Part shown: positions 32,879 through 41,434 of the stretch, in pieces | Layout: each line of letters starts with the position of its first letter | Numbering within the stretch: the first letter of the stretch is position 1 | Assembly (NCBI GenBank): GCA_900313925.1 | Contig: OMTF01000033.1 | Location: 1 to 62,436, forward strand | Reading direction: 5' to 3' | Source: an uncultured Eubacteriales bacterium | GTDB lineage: Bacteria > Bacillota > Clostridia > Oscillospirales > Oscillospiraceae | DNA: 62,436 nucleotides | Notes under the pieces: model-generated | Database searches by the model: none | Seen by the model: only the letters and a program-made list of their open reading frames with translations | Told to the model about the DNA's origin: nothing | Translations under genes and position numbers: made by a program

Positions 32879-33766
32879 ATGGAATCCGATAAAGAAAAAA
32901 GGCAGCAGGAAATCGAAGAGGTAAAAAATCTCGCCCGAATCCGGCAGGCGGAACTGCGCCAGAAGGAGGAGGAACAGGCCGGCCGCTTCCGGCAATACCA
33001 CGAAAAGTTCCGTACAACACTGCGCCGGATCTTCAGCATCTCCGGCGATGCGGCCGGACATGATGAGATTCGGGACCGCCTGCTGAGCGGCGGGCAGGTC
33101 ACCGGAACCAATCTGGTTATTCTCATGTGCGCCATCGTCATCGCCTCCACCGGTCTCAATACCGGCTCAACCGCCGTCATCATCGGCGCCATGCTCATCT
33201 CTCCTCTTATGGGATCTATCCTCGCCATGGCCTACGGAACCATCTCTGCGGATATCTATGTCGTCCGCCACCATGCCACCGGTTTTCTCTTCCAGATTCT
33301 GACAAGCCTCGTGTTTGCTACCCTGTATTTTCTTCTCAGCCCCATCAAGGAGCCGACCGACGAGATTCTCGCCCGCGTCAATCCCACGATCTATGACATT
33401 CTCATTGCTATTGCAGGCGGCATTGCCGGAATCATCGGGCAGACACGAAGCGAGAAGTCCAACAACATCATTCCCGGCGTCGCCATTGCCACCGCCCTGA
33501 TGCCGCCACTATGCGTCTGCGGCTACTCGATTGCAAACGGGCAGTGGCGCATGCTTCTGGGCGCCGGATATCTGTTTCTCGTCAATACCTACTTTATTTA
33601 CCTTTCCGCGGCAATTGTCCTTTCCATTCTGAATATTCCAAAGGTGCGGGATGTAACGGACAAGCAGTGGAAGCGTCTGCGCCGTTCCATGGTGCGGAAC
33701 ACGATTCTGATCGCACTGCCGAGCATCCTGCTTGCCATTCTTGCCATTCATGTCTATAATCTCTGA
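32879..33766 (+). CDS. DUF389 membrane protein
   Basis: A 295-residue protein. A charged N-terminal helix (about 1-60, KEKRQQEIEEVKNLARIRQAEL) precedes six or so membrane segments with the family motifs GSTAVIIGAMLISPLMGSILAMAYG, GGIAGIIGQTR and IIPGVAIATALMPPLCVCGYSIANG. DUF389 proteins are integral membrane proteins of unknown function, sometimes linked to potassium or stress responses. The ATG at 32879 follows AAAGGAGC; the longer frame begins inside the upstream terminator region. It is not obviously tied to its neighbours. Confidence 0.88.
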   Translation: MESDKEKRQQEIEEVKNLARIRQAELRQKEEEQAGRFRQYHEKFRTTLRRIFSISGDAAGHDEIRDRLLSGGQVTGTNLVILMCAIVIASTGLNTGSTAVIIGAMLISPLMGSILAMAYGTISADIYVVRHHATGFLFQILTSLVFATLYFLLSPIKEPTDEILARVNPTIYDILIAIAGGIAGIIGQTRSEKSNNIIPGVAIATALMPPLCVCGYSIANGQWRMLLGAGYLFLVNTYFIYLSAAIVLSILNIPKVRDVTDKQWKRLRRSMVRNTILIALPSILLAILAIHVYNL

Positions 33767-33799
33767 GCGCACCCGACAGGGTTCTCTCCACAGGAGTTC

Positions 33800-33833
33800 T
33801 TGACAATTCAAATTAGACGAATTGAACTTTAAT
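33800..33833 (+). promoter_or_regulatory. Promoter/operator before the FeoB-associated gene
   Basis: TTGACA (33800-33805) is followed by an AT-rich element starting AAATTAGACGAA (33810-33833), matching 19 of 24 positions of the element upstream of feoA. The -10 hexamer is weak. Overlap of the element with the promoter suits an iron-dependent repressor. Confidence 0.5.
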
Positions 33834-33863
33834 TAAACTAAGTTATTTTCAGGAGGCGAAGTC

Positions 33864-34058
33864 ATGAATCTTGCAACCATTCTGATTGCAGCCGTTATTG
33901 CTGTGGCCTTCCTTTTTGCGATTCGGTACTGTGTAAAAAATGGCTCCAGCTGCAGCGCCTGCAGCGGATGCTCCGGCTGTTCCGGCAAATGTTCCGCCTG
34001 CAGCCATGCGAAAGCCAGAAAAACCCGTCGGATGGCGCGGCAAAAACCGTCCGTCTGA
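33864..34058 (+). CDS. FeoB-associated Cys-rich membrane protein
   Basis: A 64-residue peptide beginning MNLATILIAAVIAVAFLF, one membrane helix, then a short loop with seven Cys in the pattern CSACSGCSGCSGKCSAC and a basic tail. This is the layout of FeoB-associated Cys-rich proteins, usually encoded directly after feoB, where the Cys cluster may pass Fe2+. Here it sits more than 4 kb from the feo remnant, in opposite orientation and next to the DtxR-type regulator. Ribosome site CAGGAGGCG. Confidence 0.87.
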   Translation: MNLATILIAAVIAVAFLFAIRYCVKNGSSCSACSGCSGCSGKCSACSHAKARKTRRMARQKPSV

Positions 34059-34168
34059 ATCAAATCTTACGGACCCCGGGGAGCAGGGTTCGAAAAATCT
34101 CCAATTCCAGTTAGCTGCATGCAACAATGATGAAGTATTGAATTATTAGTTTTTTTATTCTATCTTGA

Positions 34169-34185
34169 GTTTAGTCATCAAATTT
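34169..34185 (-). promoter_or_regulatory. Possible third copy of the iron-box element
   Basis: Read on the minus strand, AAATTTGATGACTAAACT resembles AAATTAGATGAAACTAAA of the feoA element with a two-base gap. It lies about 45 bases upstream of the DtxR-type gene, so it would allow autoregulation. Confidence 0.35.
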
Positions 34186-34230
34186 CTGTTTTGCACACAA
34201 CAATACCTTGATCGGGAAGGAGTGCTCCTC

Positions 34231-34650
34231 ATGGACGAGAAAATGCAGGAGGCCGGAAAAACAATCGAAGATTATCTGGAAGCCATACTGGTTCTGAAGC
34301 ATGCACAGGGATATGTCCGCTCCGTTGACCTTGCGGCGCAGTTGGGCATTACAAAACCCAGCGTCAGCCACGCCGTAAAACGGATGAAAGAGAAAGGCTA
34401 TATTACCACAGATCATGCCAACATGCTGATTTTGACGGAAAGCGGCCGAGCCATTGCTGAAGAAACTTACCGCCGCCATCGGAAGCTCGCAGAGTTTTTC
34501 ATGCAGCTGGGGGTTGGAGAAACGCAGGCTCAGATGGATGCGTGCAAAGTCGAGCACGATCTCAGCCAGGAAACATTCGACGCACTCTGCCGCTATGTAG
34601 ATAAAACTCTCAGGACCCCCGCCGAGAAGCAAGACGGCTGCGGCGGGTAA
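34231..34650 (+). CDS. DtxR/MntR-family metal-dependent regulator
   Basis: A 139-residue regulator. The winged helix covers residues 12-72 (IEDYLEAILVLKHAQGYVRSVDLAAQLGITKPSVSHAVKRMKEKGYI), followed by the dimer/metal domain with RRHRKLAEFF (His83) and ACKVEHDLS (Cys105, Glu108, His109). A Cys at this site is typical of iron sensors (DtxR/IdeR), whereas MntR has an acidic residue. It lacks the SH3-like third domain, so its length is MntR-like. The ATG at 34231 follows GGAAGGAG. Likely an Fe2+-activated repressor of feo genes, as inferred from the shared upstream elements. Confidence 0.88.
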   Translation: MDEKMQEAGKTIEDYLEAILVLKHAQGYVRSVDLAAQLGITKPSVSHAVKRMKEKGYITTDHANMLILTESGRAIAEETYRRHRKLAEFFMQLGVGETQAQMDACKVEHDLSQETFDALCRYVDKTLRTPAEKQDGCGG

Positions 34651-34689
34651 GACCCGTACCGGTTCATACATTTATTGGCAGTTTAACGG

Positions 34690-34735
34690 AAAAATCCCAG
34701 TTATCCGAAACAGGATGACTGGGATTTTGTTTTTT
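34690..34735 (+). terminator. Terminator of the DtxR-type gene
   Basis: AAAATCCCAGTTATCC pairs with GGATGACTGGGATTTT (one mismatch) and is followed by GTTTTTT. Confidence 0.9.
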
Positions 34736-35302
34736 CAGGTTCTATTATATGGATATATGGAGCGGATTCCGCGGATCCCTGTCGTCCGGCAAAGTACTTT
34801 TCCAGGTACGCCCTGCTGGTTTTTCCTTTGCCTTTGTCATAGCCGCAGACTGCGGCCGGGGCAGTTCCCGATATTCCAGTCCGGGCAGCAGGCTCGCCGC
34901 TGCGGTTCTCTGTCGGAGTACAAATTCCTACCCGTCATTTTATGAGAATTTTACTTCTTCCTTATAGAAAGCATACATTCGTGTGCCAAAATGAGTTTGT
35001 TCCCGGAATTTTCCCAAGGTTGCCAATGGCTTCGAGAATCGAGGCCGTAATAGGGTTCTGCTTTCCGCCGCTGCGGTCAATGCCGCTGACTTTCAGAATT
35101 TACGGGAGCGGAAACGAAGGTACCGCAGGGAAAGTGCTCCGATATAGTGGAAGAATGATCCAAAGAATCATCAAAGGCGGACCGCAGAAGCTCTGGAGCG
35201 GGAGCCGCAGTAGAAATCTATTGCTTCGCAGGAGGCCGGGACAACGGTATGCCTGATGCGGCCGGAAATATTTTGGATAGATCGGAAACGGAGGAATCCG
35301 TA
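34736..35302. other. Intergenic region, no gene recognised
   Basis: About 565 bases. Short plus-strand frames (34749-34967, 34942-35256) lack ribosome sites and family resemblance. The composition looks like eroded coding sequence. It should contain the promoter of the hydrolase gene. Confidence 0.4.
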
Positions 35303-36385
35303 ATGGAAAAAAAGAGTGCTGCGAAAAAAACATCAAAGGCATTCAAAATAATTGGCGGCACGGTACTCGCTCTTTTAGTTTTGTTCCTTGTGATCCGGGA
35401 AATCGGCAGGGGCATTAACGGCAGGACTCCCGAAGGCGGCATCAACGAATCGATGTATATTGATGTCAACGGCACAGAACAGTGGATCAACATTTACGGG
35501 GAAGACATCCGCAATCCGGTTCTGCTGTATCTGCACGGCGGCCCCGGCTCTGCCACAAGTGACATAGATTACGTTTTTACAAGGAAATGGGCAGACGTTT
35601 ATACCGTCGTGACCTGGGATCAGCGAAACTGCGGAAAGAGCTATGATGCAGAGCAGAATGACATCGTTCTGACCCGGGATCTGCTTCTGGAAGACGGAAA
35701 GGAAGTTACGGAGTTTCTGCTCGATTATCTTTCGAAGGAAAAAATCACAATCCTTGGACATTCGTGGGGCTCAATCTACGGAGCGAATCTGGTCCTCGAG
35801 TATCCCGAATATTACGAGTGCTTTATCGGAACTGGGCAGCTTGTGGATTATCTGGAGAATGAGAAAGCCTTTAAGCAGGAAGCGTTAAGATGGGCGGAGG
35901 GCGATGAAGAAACGCTGGCACAAATCAGTCAGCTGACGCCCGAGCACATTACCTTGGAGTATGTTGAGACAAAAGACGCAATCATGGAAAAGTACGGCTA
36001 CGGCATGATGGCAAACGGCCGCGATTACAATGAAGCGGCTGTGCTGATTTTTAATCCGAACTATTCGGTCGTAGACTGGATCAAGTACTTTAACAGAGAT
36101 CCCAGCGTCTATCTAGCCTTTGACATGTCGGAGGAATTCACTTCGTTTTCCTTAAAAGGCAGGTTCGATTATCCGATGCCGTATTACAATATTAACGGGG
36201 ATAAGGACTATCAGACAAATTACAAATTGGCGCAGGATTATTTTGATAAAGTCAATGCGCCGTATAAACAGCTGTATCTTATGGAAAATATGACGCACGG
36301 CCTGCTGGAATCGGATTCGGAGGGCTTTTCTGACATCCTCCATCAGATTGCAGAAACGCAGAGCGTTCGAACGCAGCTATTGTAA
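35303..36385 (+). CDS. Membrane-anchored alpha/beta hydrolase, proline iminopeptidase-like
   Basis: A 360-residue enzyme. A basic N-terminus and one membrane helix (about 14-32) anchor it outside the cell. The hydrolase core has the oxyanion motif HGGPG (78-82), WDQRNCGKS (105-113) and the nucleophile elbow GHSWG (Ser154). Acid and His are likely in INGDKDYQ and MTHGLLES near the C-terminus. HGGPG with DQRxxGxS is typical of peptidase family S33 (proline iminopeptidases). The substrate is unknown; the outward location suggests peptide scavenging. The ATG at 35303 was chosen over one 18 codons upstream, which lies in non-conserved sequence. Confidence 0.87.
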   Translation: MEKKSAAKKTSKAFKIIGGTVLALLVLFLVIREIGRGINGRTPEGGINESMYIDVNGTEQWINIYGEDIRNPVLLYLHGGPGSATSDIDYVFTRKWADVYTVVTWDQRNCGKSYDAEQNDIVLTRDLLLEDGKEVTEFLLDYLSKEKITILGHSWGSIYGANLVLEYPEYYECFIGTGQLVDYLENEKAFKQEALRWAEGDEETLAQISQLTPEHITLEYVETKDAIMEKYGYGMMANGRDYNEAAVLIFNPNYSVVDWIKYFNRDPSVYLAFDMSEEFTSFSLKGRFDYPMPYYNINGDKDYQTNYKLAQDYFDKVNAPYKQLYLMENMTHGLLESDSEGFSDILHQIAETQSVRTQLL

Positions 36386-36499
36386 TAAAACCGCCCTCAT
36401 TTACTTTTTACTTTGTGTGAAAGGAAAAAAGAATTCTCTCCGTACTGATTTGTACTATTGGCCTTTGTTGAAATTTTTCCGAAATGCAGCGGCAGTTCG

Positions 36500-36508
36500 T
36501 GTTATACT
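36500..36508 (+). promoter_or_regulatory. Extended -10 promoter of thiM-thiE
   Basis: TGTTATACT, a TGn-extended -10 element, lies about 50 bases before the thiM start. No TPP aptamer is visible in this leader, unlike the salvage operon at 16.9 kb. Confidence 0.5.
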
Positions 36509-36560
36509 GGACAAAATAGACTTCGAACTAAAAATAGATTACGGAAAAGGAGAACTGCGA

Positions 36561-37382
36561 ATGCTTGCCGAATGTCTTGATGCCGTCCGGGAACGGGCGC
36601 CCCTGGTGCACTGCATCACAAATTACGTTACGGTCAACGATGTAGCCAACATCCTGCTTGCCTGCGGCGGAAGCCCCATTATGGCCGATGAGCCGGACGA
36701 TGCGGAAGAGATTACCGCCATCTGCGGCGGTCTGACCATCAACATTGGAACTCTGAACCATCGAACCATTGAAGCCATGCACCGGGCAGGCAGAAAAGCC
36801 CGGGAATTAGGCCACACACTGCTGCTTGATCCGGTTGGTGCCGGAGCCAGCCGCCTGCGTACGGGTACGGCCGTCTCCCTTATGGAGGAACTGCATTTTG
36901 ATGTCATCCGCGGAAATGTTTCGGAGCTGAAAGCGCTTGCGCTCGGAAGCACAACCACCCAGGGCGTGGACGCAAACGCTGCTGATGCGGTGCGGGAAGA
37001 AAATCTGGAGGAAATGATCTCCTTCACAAAATCTTATGCCGCAAGTACGGGTGCCATTATTGCCATAACCGGCGCAATTGACCTTGTGGCAGACAGCTGC
37101 AGCTGTTTTGTTATCCGAAACGGCCGGCCGGAAATGGGCCGCATTACCGGTACGGGCTGCCAGCTTTCCGCCATGATGAATGCCTATGTCACGGCAAACC
37201 CGGACCGGAAGCTGGAAGCAGCCGCTGCCGCTACCGTCCTGATGGGGTTAAGCGGAGAAATCGGCTGGGATCGGATGCAGCCCGGTGACGGCAATTCCAC
37301 GTACCGAAACCGGATTATTGACGCAGTTTTCAACATGGATGGAAAAACGCTGGAAGAAGGCGCAAAAATAGAACGCCGGTAA
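36561..37382 (+). CDS. thiM: Hydroxyethylthiazole kinase
   Basis: A 273-residue ribokinase-fold kinase that phosphorylates 4-methyl-5-hydroxyethylthiazole for thiamin salvage. All canonical blocks are present: PLVHCITNYVTVNDVANILLACGGSPIMADEPDDAEE, LDPVGAGASRLR, DVIRGNVSEL and the catalytic Cys loop ITGTGCQLSAMM. The ATG at 36561 follows AAAAGGAGAA; a longer frame to 36348 runs across the promoter. thiE follows after 51 bases, giving a two-gene unit. This is the orthodox copy; the one at 17306 is divergent. Confidence 0.95.
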   Translation: MLAECLDAVRERAPLVHCITNYVTVNDVANILLACGGSPIMADEPDDAEEITAICGGLTINIGTLNHRTIEAMHRAGRKARELGHTLLLDPVGAGASRLRTGTAVSLMEELHFDVIRGNVSELKALALGSTTTQGVDANAADAVREENLEEMISFTKSYAASTGAIIAITGAIDLVADSCSCFVIRNGRPEMGRITGTGCQLSAMMNAYVTANPDRKLEAAAAATVLMGLSGEIGWDRMQPGDGNSTYRNRIIDAVFNMDGKTLEEGAKIERR

Positions 37383-37433
37383 ACTGACACGAAAGGAGGC
37401 TGCAGCCCGCCCGATGCTGGCTGCCCGAATACT

Positions 37434-38096
37434 ATGACTTTCAATCCTGCTTCATTGTTTTTATACGCGGTAACCGACCGTCACTGGCTGGGAAACCGAA
37501 CCCTATACGAATGCGTGGAAGGTGCCCTGAAGGGCGGAGCAACTTTTGTCCAGGCCCGGGAAAAAGATGACATGTGCCTGAGCCACGATGCCTACCGGGA
37601 GGAGGCGCTGGCACTGAAAGAGCTCTGCCGAAAATACAAAGTACCCTTCGTGCTGGACGATGATGTCGCTCTGGCAAAAGAAATCGGAGCGGACGGCGTG
37701 CATGTCGGACAGACGGATATGGAAGCCGGCCATGTCCGGGAAACTCTCGGTCCGGATAAAATTCTCGGCGTTTCCTGCAGCACCGTCGAGGAGGCGCTCC
37801 TTGCTGAAAAGCGCGGGGCCGACTATCTGGGCGTCGGTGCCGTATTCCCCACAGGCTCGAAGGACGACGCCGGCGAGGTCAGCAGAGATACGCTCAGGGA
37901 CATCTGTCATGCCGTCTCGATTCCGGTCATCGCCATCGGCGGCATTACCCGGGATAATGTTCTGGAGCTTGCCGGTACTGGCATTGTCGGCATTGCAGTT
38001 ATTTCCGCCATTTTTGCAAAGTCCGACACGGAAGCTGCCGCAGCGGATCTGAAAGCGCAGACTCGGAAGGCGCTGGGAACTCCGTTTGCGGGATAG
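37434..38096 (+). CDS. thiE: Thiamin-phosphate synthase
   Basis: A 220-residue TIM-barrel enzyme joining HMP-PP and thiazole phosphate to give thiamin phosphate. Signatures: LYAVTDRHWLG at the N-terminus, GGATFVQAREKD, VPFVLDDDVALAKEIGADGVHVGQTDM, LGVSCSTVEEA, DYLGVGAVFPTGSK and VIAIGGI. It completes the pathway fed by the ThiD/TenA operon and ThiM. It lies in a thiM-thiE unit ended by a hairpin at 38123-38163. Confidence 0.96.
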   Translation: MTFNPASLFLYAVTDRHWLGNRTLYECVEGALKGGATFVQAREKDDMCLSHDAYREEALALKELCRKYKVPFVLDDDVALAKEIGADGVHVGQTDMEAGHVRETLGPDKILGVSCSTVEEALLAEKRGADYLGVGAVFPTGSKDDAGEVSRDTLRDICHAVSIPVIAIGGITRDNVLELAGTGIVGIAVISAIFAKSDTEAAAADLKAQTRKALGTPFAG

Positions 38097-38122
38097 CCGG
38101 CAGCCGCGCGTCATGGATGTAC

Positions 38123-38166
38123 AAGCCCCCTTCCGCCGCATTCCGATCGGCGGGAGGGGGCTTTGC
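38123..38166 (+). terminator. Hairpin between thiE and dam (possibly bidirectional)
   Basis: AAGCCCCCTTCCGCCG pairs with CGGCGGGAGGGGGCTT (one G-U pair). The genes converge here and both lack another terminator. The T tracts are short on both strands. Confidence 0.65.
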
Positions 38167-38190
38167 TCTGCCGCGTCCTCCGAGGATGCT

Positions 38191-39057
38191 TCAGAAATTT
38201 GTCACAATGATTTCTCTGCCGGTCCGCCTGGAAGCGTCCCGGTTGATCGCGCGGCGGACTTCTACCTGCTGGATCGCATAGCCGCCGTAGAGCTCCCGCA
38301 TCAGCGGTACGCTGTGATTGCTGAGCATCAGCTTCGCCCCGAGTGCATCGAGCCGGCGGAACAGGGCGGCAAGTCTTCGATGATCCTTCATGGTAAAGCC
38401 TTCCTTTGTATAGTCCGAAAAGCAGGCCGTTGCGCTCTCCGGCACATAGGGGGAATCAAAGTAAACAAAATCCCCGGCTTTTACGTCCTGGCAGGCCGTT
38501 TCAAAATCCCCTTCCCGGATGGCGACGCAGTGGCCGCGCAGGTATTCCCCGATTTTCCGCAGATTATCTTCCCCGATGGAACGCCCCGTTACGCGATTGT
38601 TGTAGGGGACGTTGAAAAATCCCTTGGAGTTTACCCGATACAGTCCGTTATAGCAGTGCTTGTTCAGCCAGATGAGCATTGCCGCGCTTTCCGCATCCCT
38701 CTGCTCTTCCCGTATTTTCTCATTGTAGCGTTCCCGGACAGAGAGATAACGTTCTTTTCCGCAGACCGCCGCGTCCAGCTGATTTACGGCGGAGACAACC
38801 GCCTCCGCGTCGTCACAAAGCTGTCGGTAGAGATTAAGAAGCTGCGCGTTGGTGTCGTTGATGACGGCGCGGTCCGGCTGGACCGCTAATAGCAGCGCTC
38901 CTCCCCCGATAAAGGGCTCGTAATAGGTTCCATAGGAGTCCGGCATCCGTTCCATGAGTTTCCCCAGAAGCTGCGTTTTTCCCCCGGCCCACTTTACGAA
39001 CGGTTTCAGTTCCCTCTTTTTCAAAGCCGCCGAAGCGGTCTGTTTTCTATTTTCCAT
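38191..39057 (-). CDS. dam: Orphan DNA adenine methylase, Dam/DpnM type
   Basis: A 288-residue D12-class N6-adenine methyltransferase. The SAM-binding motif FVKWAGGKTQLLGKL (20-34), EPFIGGGALL and the catalytic motif FVYFDSPYVP (198-207) are clear. The catalytic tetrapeptide is DSPY rather than the usual DPPY. FSDYTKEGFTMKDH and LMLSNHSV resemble DpnM and E. coli Dam, suggesting GATC as target. No restriction endonuclease or specificity gene is adjacent, so it is probably a solitary epigenetic methylase or an element remnant. Confidence 0.9.
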   Translation of the reverse strand: MENRKQTASAALKKRELKPFVKWAGGKTQLLGKLMERMPDSYGTYYEPFIGGGALLLAVQPDRAVINDTNAQLLNLYRQLCDDAEAVVSAVNQLDAAVCGKERYLSVRERYNEKIREEQRDAESAAMLIWLNKHCYNGLYRVNSKGFFNVPYNNRVTGRSIGEDNLRKIGEYLRGHCVAIREGDFETACQDVKAGDFVYFDSPYVPESATACFSDYTKEGFTMKDHRRLAALFRRLDALGAKLMLSNHSVPLMRELYGGYAIQQVEVRRAINRDASRRTGREIIVTNF

Positions 39058-39208
39058 TTCTTTGATCGGGTTTCCCCCTATGCTATGCTCTTTTTCCAGT
39101 CCCTTTCGTTCCTTCCGGCAGGTCCTGGTTTTTCATTTCCGTTCCCGAAATTCCGGCCTGTTCCTTCCCCTCGGGAAAAAGTGCCGCTGCGGGGACGGCG
39201 GTTCCAAA

Positions 39209-40027
39209 TTATCCGCCCGGAACGTCTGCGGCGTTTTCGGGCGGGGATGGCAGAGGCCGGAAGAACCGCTCAACGAAGCGGCATCCGGTGCTGTAGCCTT
39301 TTTTGCGCGCCGTTCCATACACTCGCAGATACCACCCTGTGTTTGTGCTTTCTTCAAAAACGACCGGAAGGCAGCCCGTCTTCTTTCTACCACCCGGCTT
39401 TTCCGCGCCGGAAGAGAACTGCAGGCTGTGCGCCGCCAGATCCCTTTTCTGCGTATCGGACAGCGTGCTGCGGAAAAGCAGCACAACCGCCGATTTTGGG
39501 GGCTTCAGACTCTTTTTCGCCGTATAACCCTCGACCGCCCATGCGGAAAGGGCTTGGGAAACCGCATCCAGGATTTCCTCATTATCCGGACCTTCCGTGA
39601 GATACACGCAGGGTGAAATTTTCTTCCGGCTGCTGAGTGTCTTGGGGCGATACCAGCCGTCTTCTCCTCGAATGAAATCTTTTTCTGCGAGCTGCTGCTC
39701 CACCTGCTGCCGGGTCCGCCCTTCCAGGCAATCCAGCCCATGGTCTCCGGAGCTCTGCCGCAGTTCCTCCGCCTGCATGCGAGACGTTCGCAGAAGCGCT
39801 CCCTGCAGGATCTGGGAGGAAAAGAAAAACAGCACGGCCGTAATGGCAAAGTAGGCGTAGGCTTCCGCGGATCGGCCTCCGGCGAGGCTCAGCTCTACCG
39901 CAGCAATCAGGAAAAAAACACCGATGAGAAAAACAAGCGCCGCAAGTATGAAAAAGAGCCCGGCTCGGGAAAGTCCGCCGTGTCCGGAGAGCCGGTGTTC
40001 CTTCGCGTCCTGCTTTCTGTTCTGCAC
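39209..40027 (-). CDS. Two-helix membrane protein of unknown function
   Basis: A 272-residue protein with two membrane helices (about 22-46 and 57-80, separated by a short loop) and a cytoplasmic C-terminal part of mixed alpha/beta composition (KDFIRGEDGWYRPKTL, SPCVYLTEGPDNEEILDAV). I recognise no family. The GTG start at 40027 follows GGGAGGTGA. It is 30 bases after the aldehyde dehydrogenase gene on the same strand and probably co-transcribed with it. Confidence 0.65.
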   Translation of the reverse strand: MQNRKQDAKEHRLSGHGGLSRAGLFFILAALVFLIGVFFLIAAVELSLAGGRSAEAYAYFAITAVLFFFSSQILQGALLRTSRMQAEELRQSSGDHGLDCLEGRTRQQVEQQLAEKDFIRGEDGWYRPKTLSSRKKISPCVYLTEGPDNEEILDAVSQALSAWAVEGYTAKKSLKPPKSAVVLLFRSTLSDTQKRDLAAHSLQFSSGAEKPGGRKKTGCLPVVFEESTNTGWYLRVYGTARKKGYSTGCRFVERFFRPLPSPPENAADVPGG

Positions 40028-40057
40028 TGCAATTCACCTCCCGATCCGATACGGCTC

Positions 40058-41434
40058 TTATAGAAACTTTTTCAGAAACTCCTCCGTCGCTTTCGGATAC
40101 GGCGCATAGCGGAATTTCGGATCCGGGCGGATGGCTTTATCGACAACGCTGCGCAGATGCGAAAACTCCTCGAATCCTGCTTTCCCGTGATAGCACCCCA
40201 TGCCGCTTTCCCCGACTCCGCCGAAGGGCATATTGCTTGTGGCCAGATGCAGAAGCGTGTCGTTGATGCATCCGCCGCCGAAGCGGCAGCGTTCCAGAAC
40301 CGTTTCGATGGCTTTGCGATCCTGACTGAAAATGTACAGGGCAAGCGGCTGCGGCCGCCGATTAACTGCCTGAATGGCATCTTCCACCGTTTCACAGTCA
40401 AGGATCGGAAGTACCGGACCGAAGATTTCCTCCTGCATTACGGGATCTTCCCAGGAGACATGCAGCATAACCGTCGGTGCAATATGAAGTGTCCGATCCT
40501 CCCAGCTTCCCCCAATGACGGTCTTTGCCGGATCGATAAGGGCTTTCACCCGGTTGTAGTGCTTCTCGTTGATCATATGCGCGTAATTGCGGTTTTTTAG
40601 CGGTGTTTTTCCGTACTGTTTACGGATCTCTTCCCGCAGGGCTTCCGCCAGCGGCTTCTGCAGATCCGCAGGGCAGAGCACATAGTCCGGCGCTACACAG
40701 GTCTGCCCGCAGTTTATGAATTTTCCAAAAACAATGCGCCGCGCCGTAATGGCAAGGTCCGCCGTTCGGTCTACAATTACCGGACTCTTTCCTCCCAGTT
40801 CCAAGGCCACCGGCGTTAGATGATCCGCCTGGCTTCGCAGGACTTCCCTTCCCACATTCTTGCTGCCGGTAAAGAAGACTTTATCAAAGGACTGCCTCAG
40901 AAGCGCCTGATTCTCCGCACGGCCGCCGGTCACTGTAAATACAAGCTCCTCCGGAAAGCTGTCCTGCAGTATCCGCTGCATTTCCGCCATGGAAGCTGGT
41001 GCGTATGCACTTGGTTTTACAATGGCTGTATTGCCGGCAGCCAGTGCGTCCACCAGTGGTTCCAGTGTCAAAAGAAACGGGTAGTTCCAAGGGCTCATGA
41101 TGAGCACATTTCCGTAGGGGGACGGAAGCTGCATGCATCGCGCCGGCATCTGGAACAGGGCAGTTTTTGCTTCCCGCGGAGCCATCAGTTTCCGGAGATT
41201 TTTCTTCATGTACCGGATTTCTCCAAGCAGAAGGGCTATCTCGCAGGTATAGCTCTCTACCTTCCCTTTTCCCAAATCCAGGCGCAGCGCGTCGCAGATG
41301 GCATCCATCCGGCTGCGTACGGCTTCTTCCAGGCGGATGAGTGCTTCCATCCGGGTTTCGTAAGGAAGTGTCTTCCCTTCCAGAAAATATTTCTGCTGCC
41401 TTGCAAGGATCTGCTTAATTTCGATTTCGGTCAT
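40058..41434 (-). CDS. Aldehyde dehydrogenase, class 3-like
   Basis: A 458-residue NAD(P)-dependent aldehyde dehydrogenase. Conserved points: SPWNYPFLLTLEPLVDALAAGNTAIVKPS, the glycine motif FTGSKNVGREV, catalytic Glu in ALELGGKSP and catalytic Cys in NCGQTCVAPDY. The length and the N-terminus starting directly in the helical region match the short class 3/YwdH group, which oxidises medium or long-chain aldehydes. Transcribed with the membrane protein downstream. Confidence 0.92.
   Translation of the reverse strand: MTEIEIKQILARQQKYFLEGKTLPYETRMEALIRLEEAVRSRMDAICDALRLDLGKGKVESYTCEIALLLGEIRYMKKNLRKLMAPREAKTALFQMPARCMQLPSPYGNVLIMSPWNYPFLLTLEPLVDALAAGNTAIVKPSAYAPASMAEMQRILQDSFPEELVFTVTGGRAENQALLRQSFDKVFFTGSKNVGREVLRSQADHLTPVALELGGKSPVIVDRTADLAITARRIVFGKFINCGQTCVAPDYVLCPADLQKPLAEALREEIRKQYGKTPLKNRNYAHMINEKHYNRVKALIDPAKTVIGGSWEDRTLHIAPTVMLHVSWEDPVMQEEIFGPVLPILDCETVEDAIQAVNRRPQPLALYIFSQDRKAIETVLERCRFGGGCINDTLLHLATSNMPFGGVGESGMGCYHGKAGFEEFSHLRSVVDKAIRPDPKFRYAPYPKATEEFLKKFL

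Noticed and set aside
36386-36560. Possible TPP riboswitch before the second thiM
   Set aside because: The conserved CUGAGA and GAUAAUGCC blocks are absent; only an extended -10 promoter is visible.
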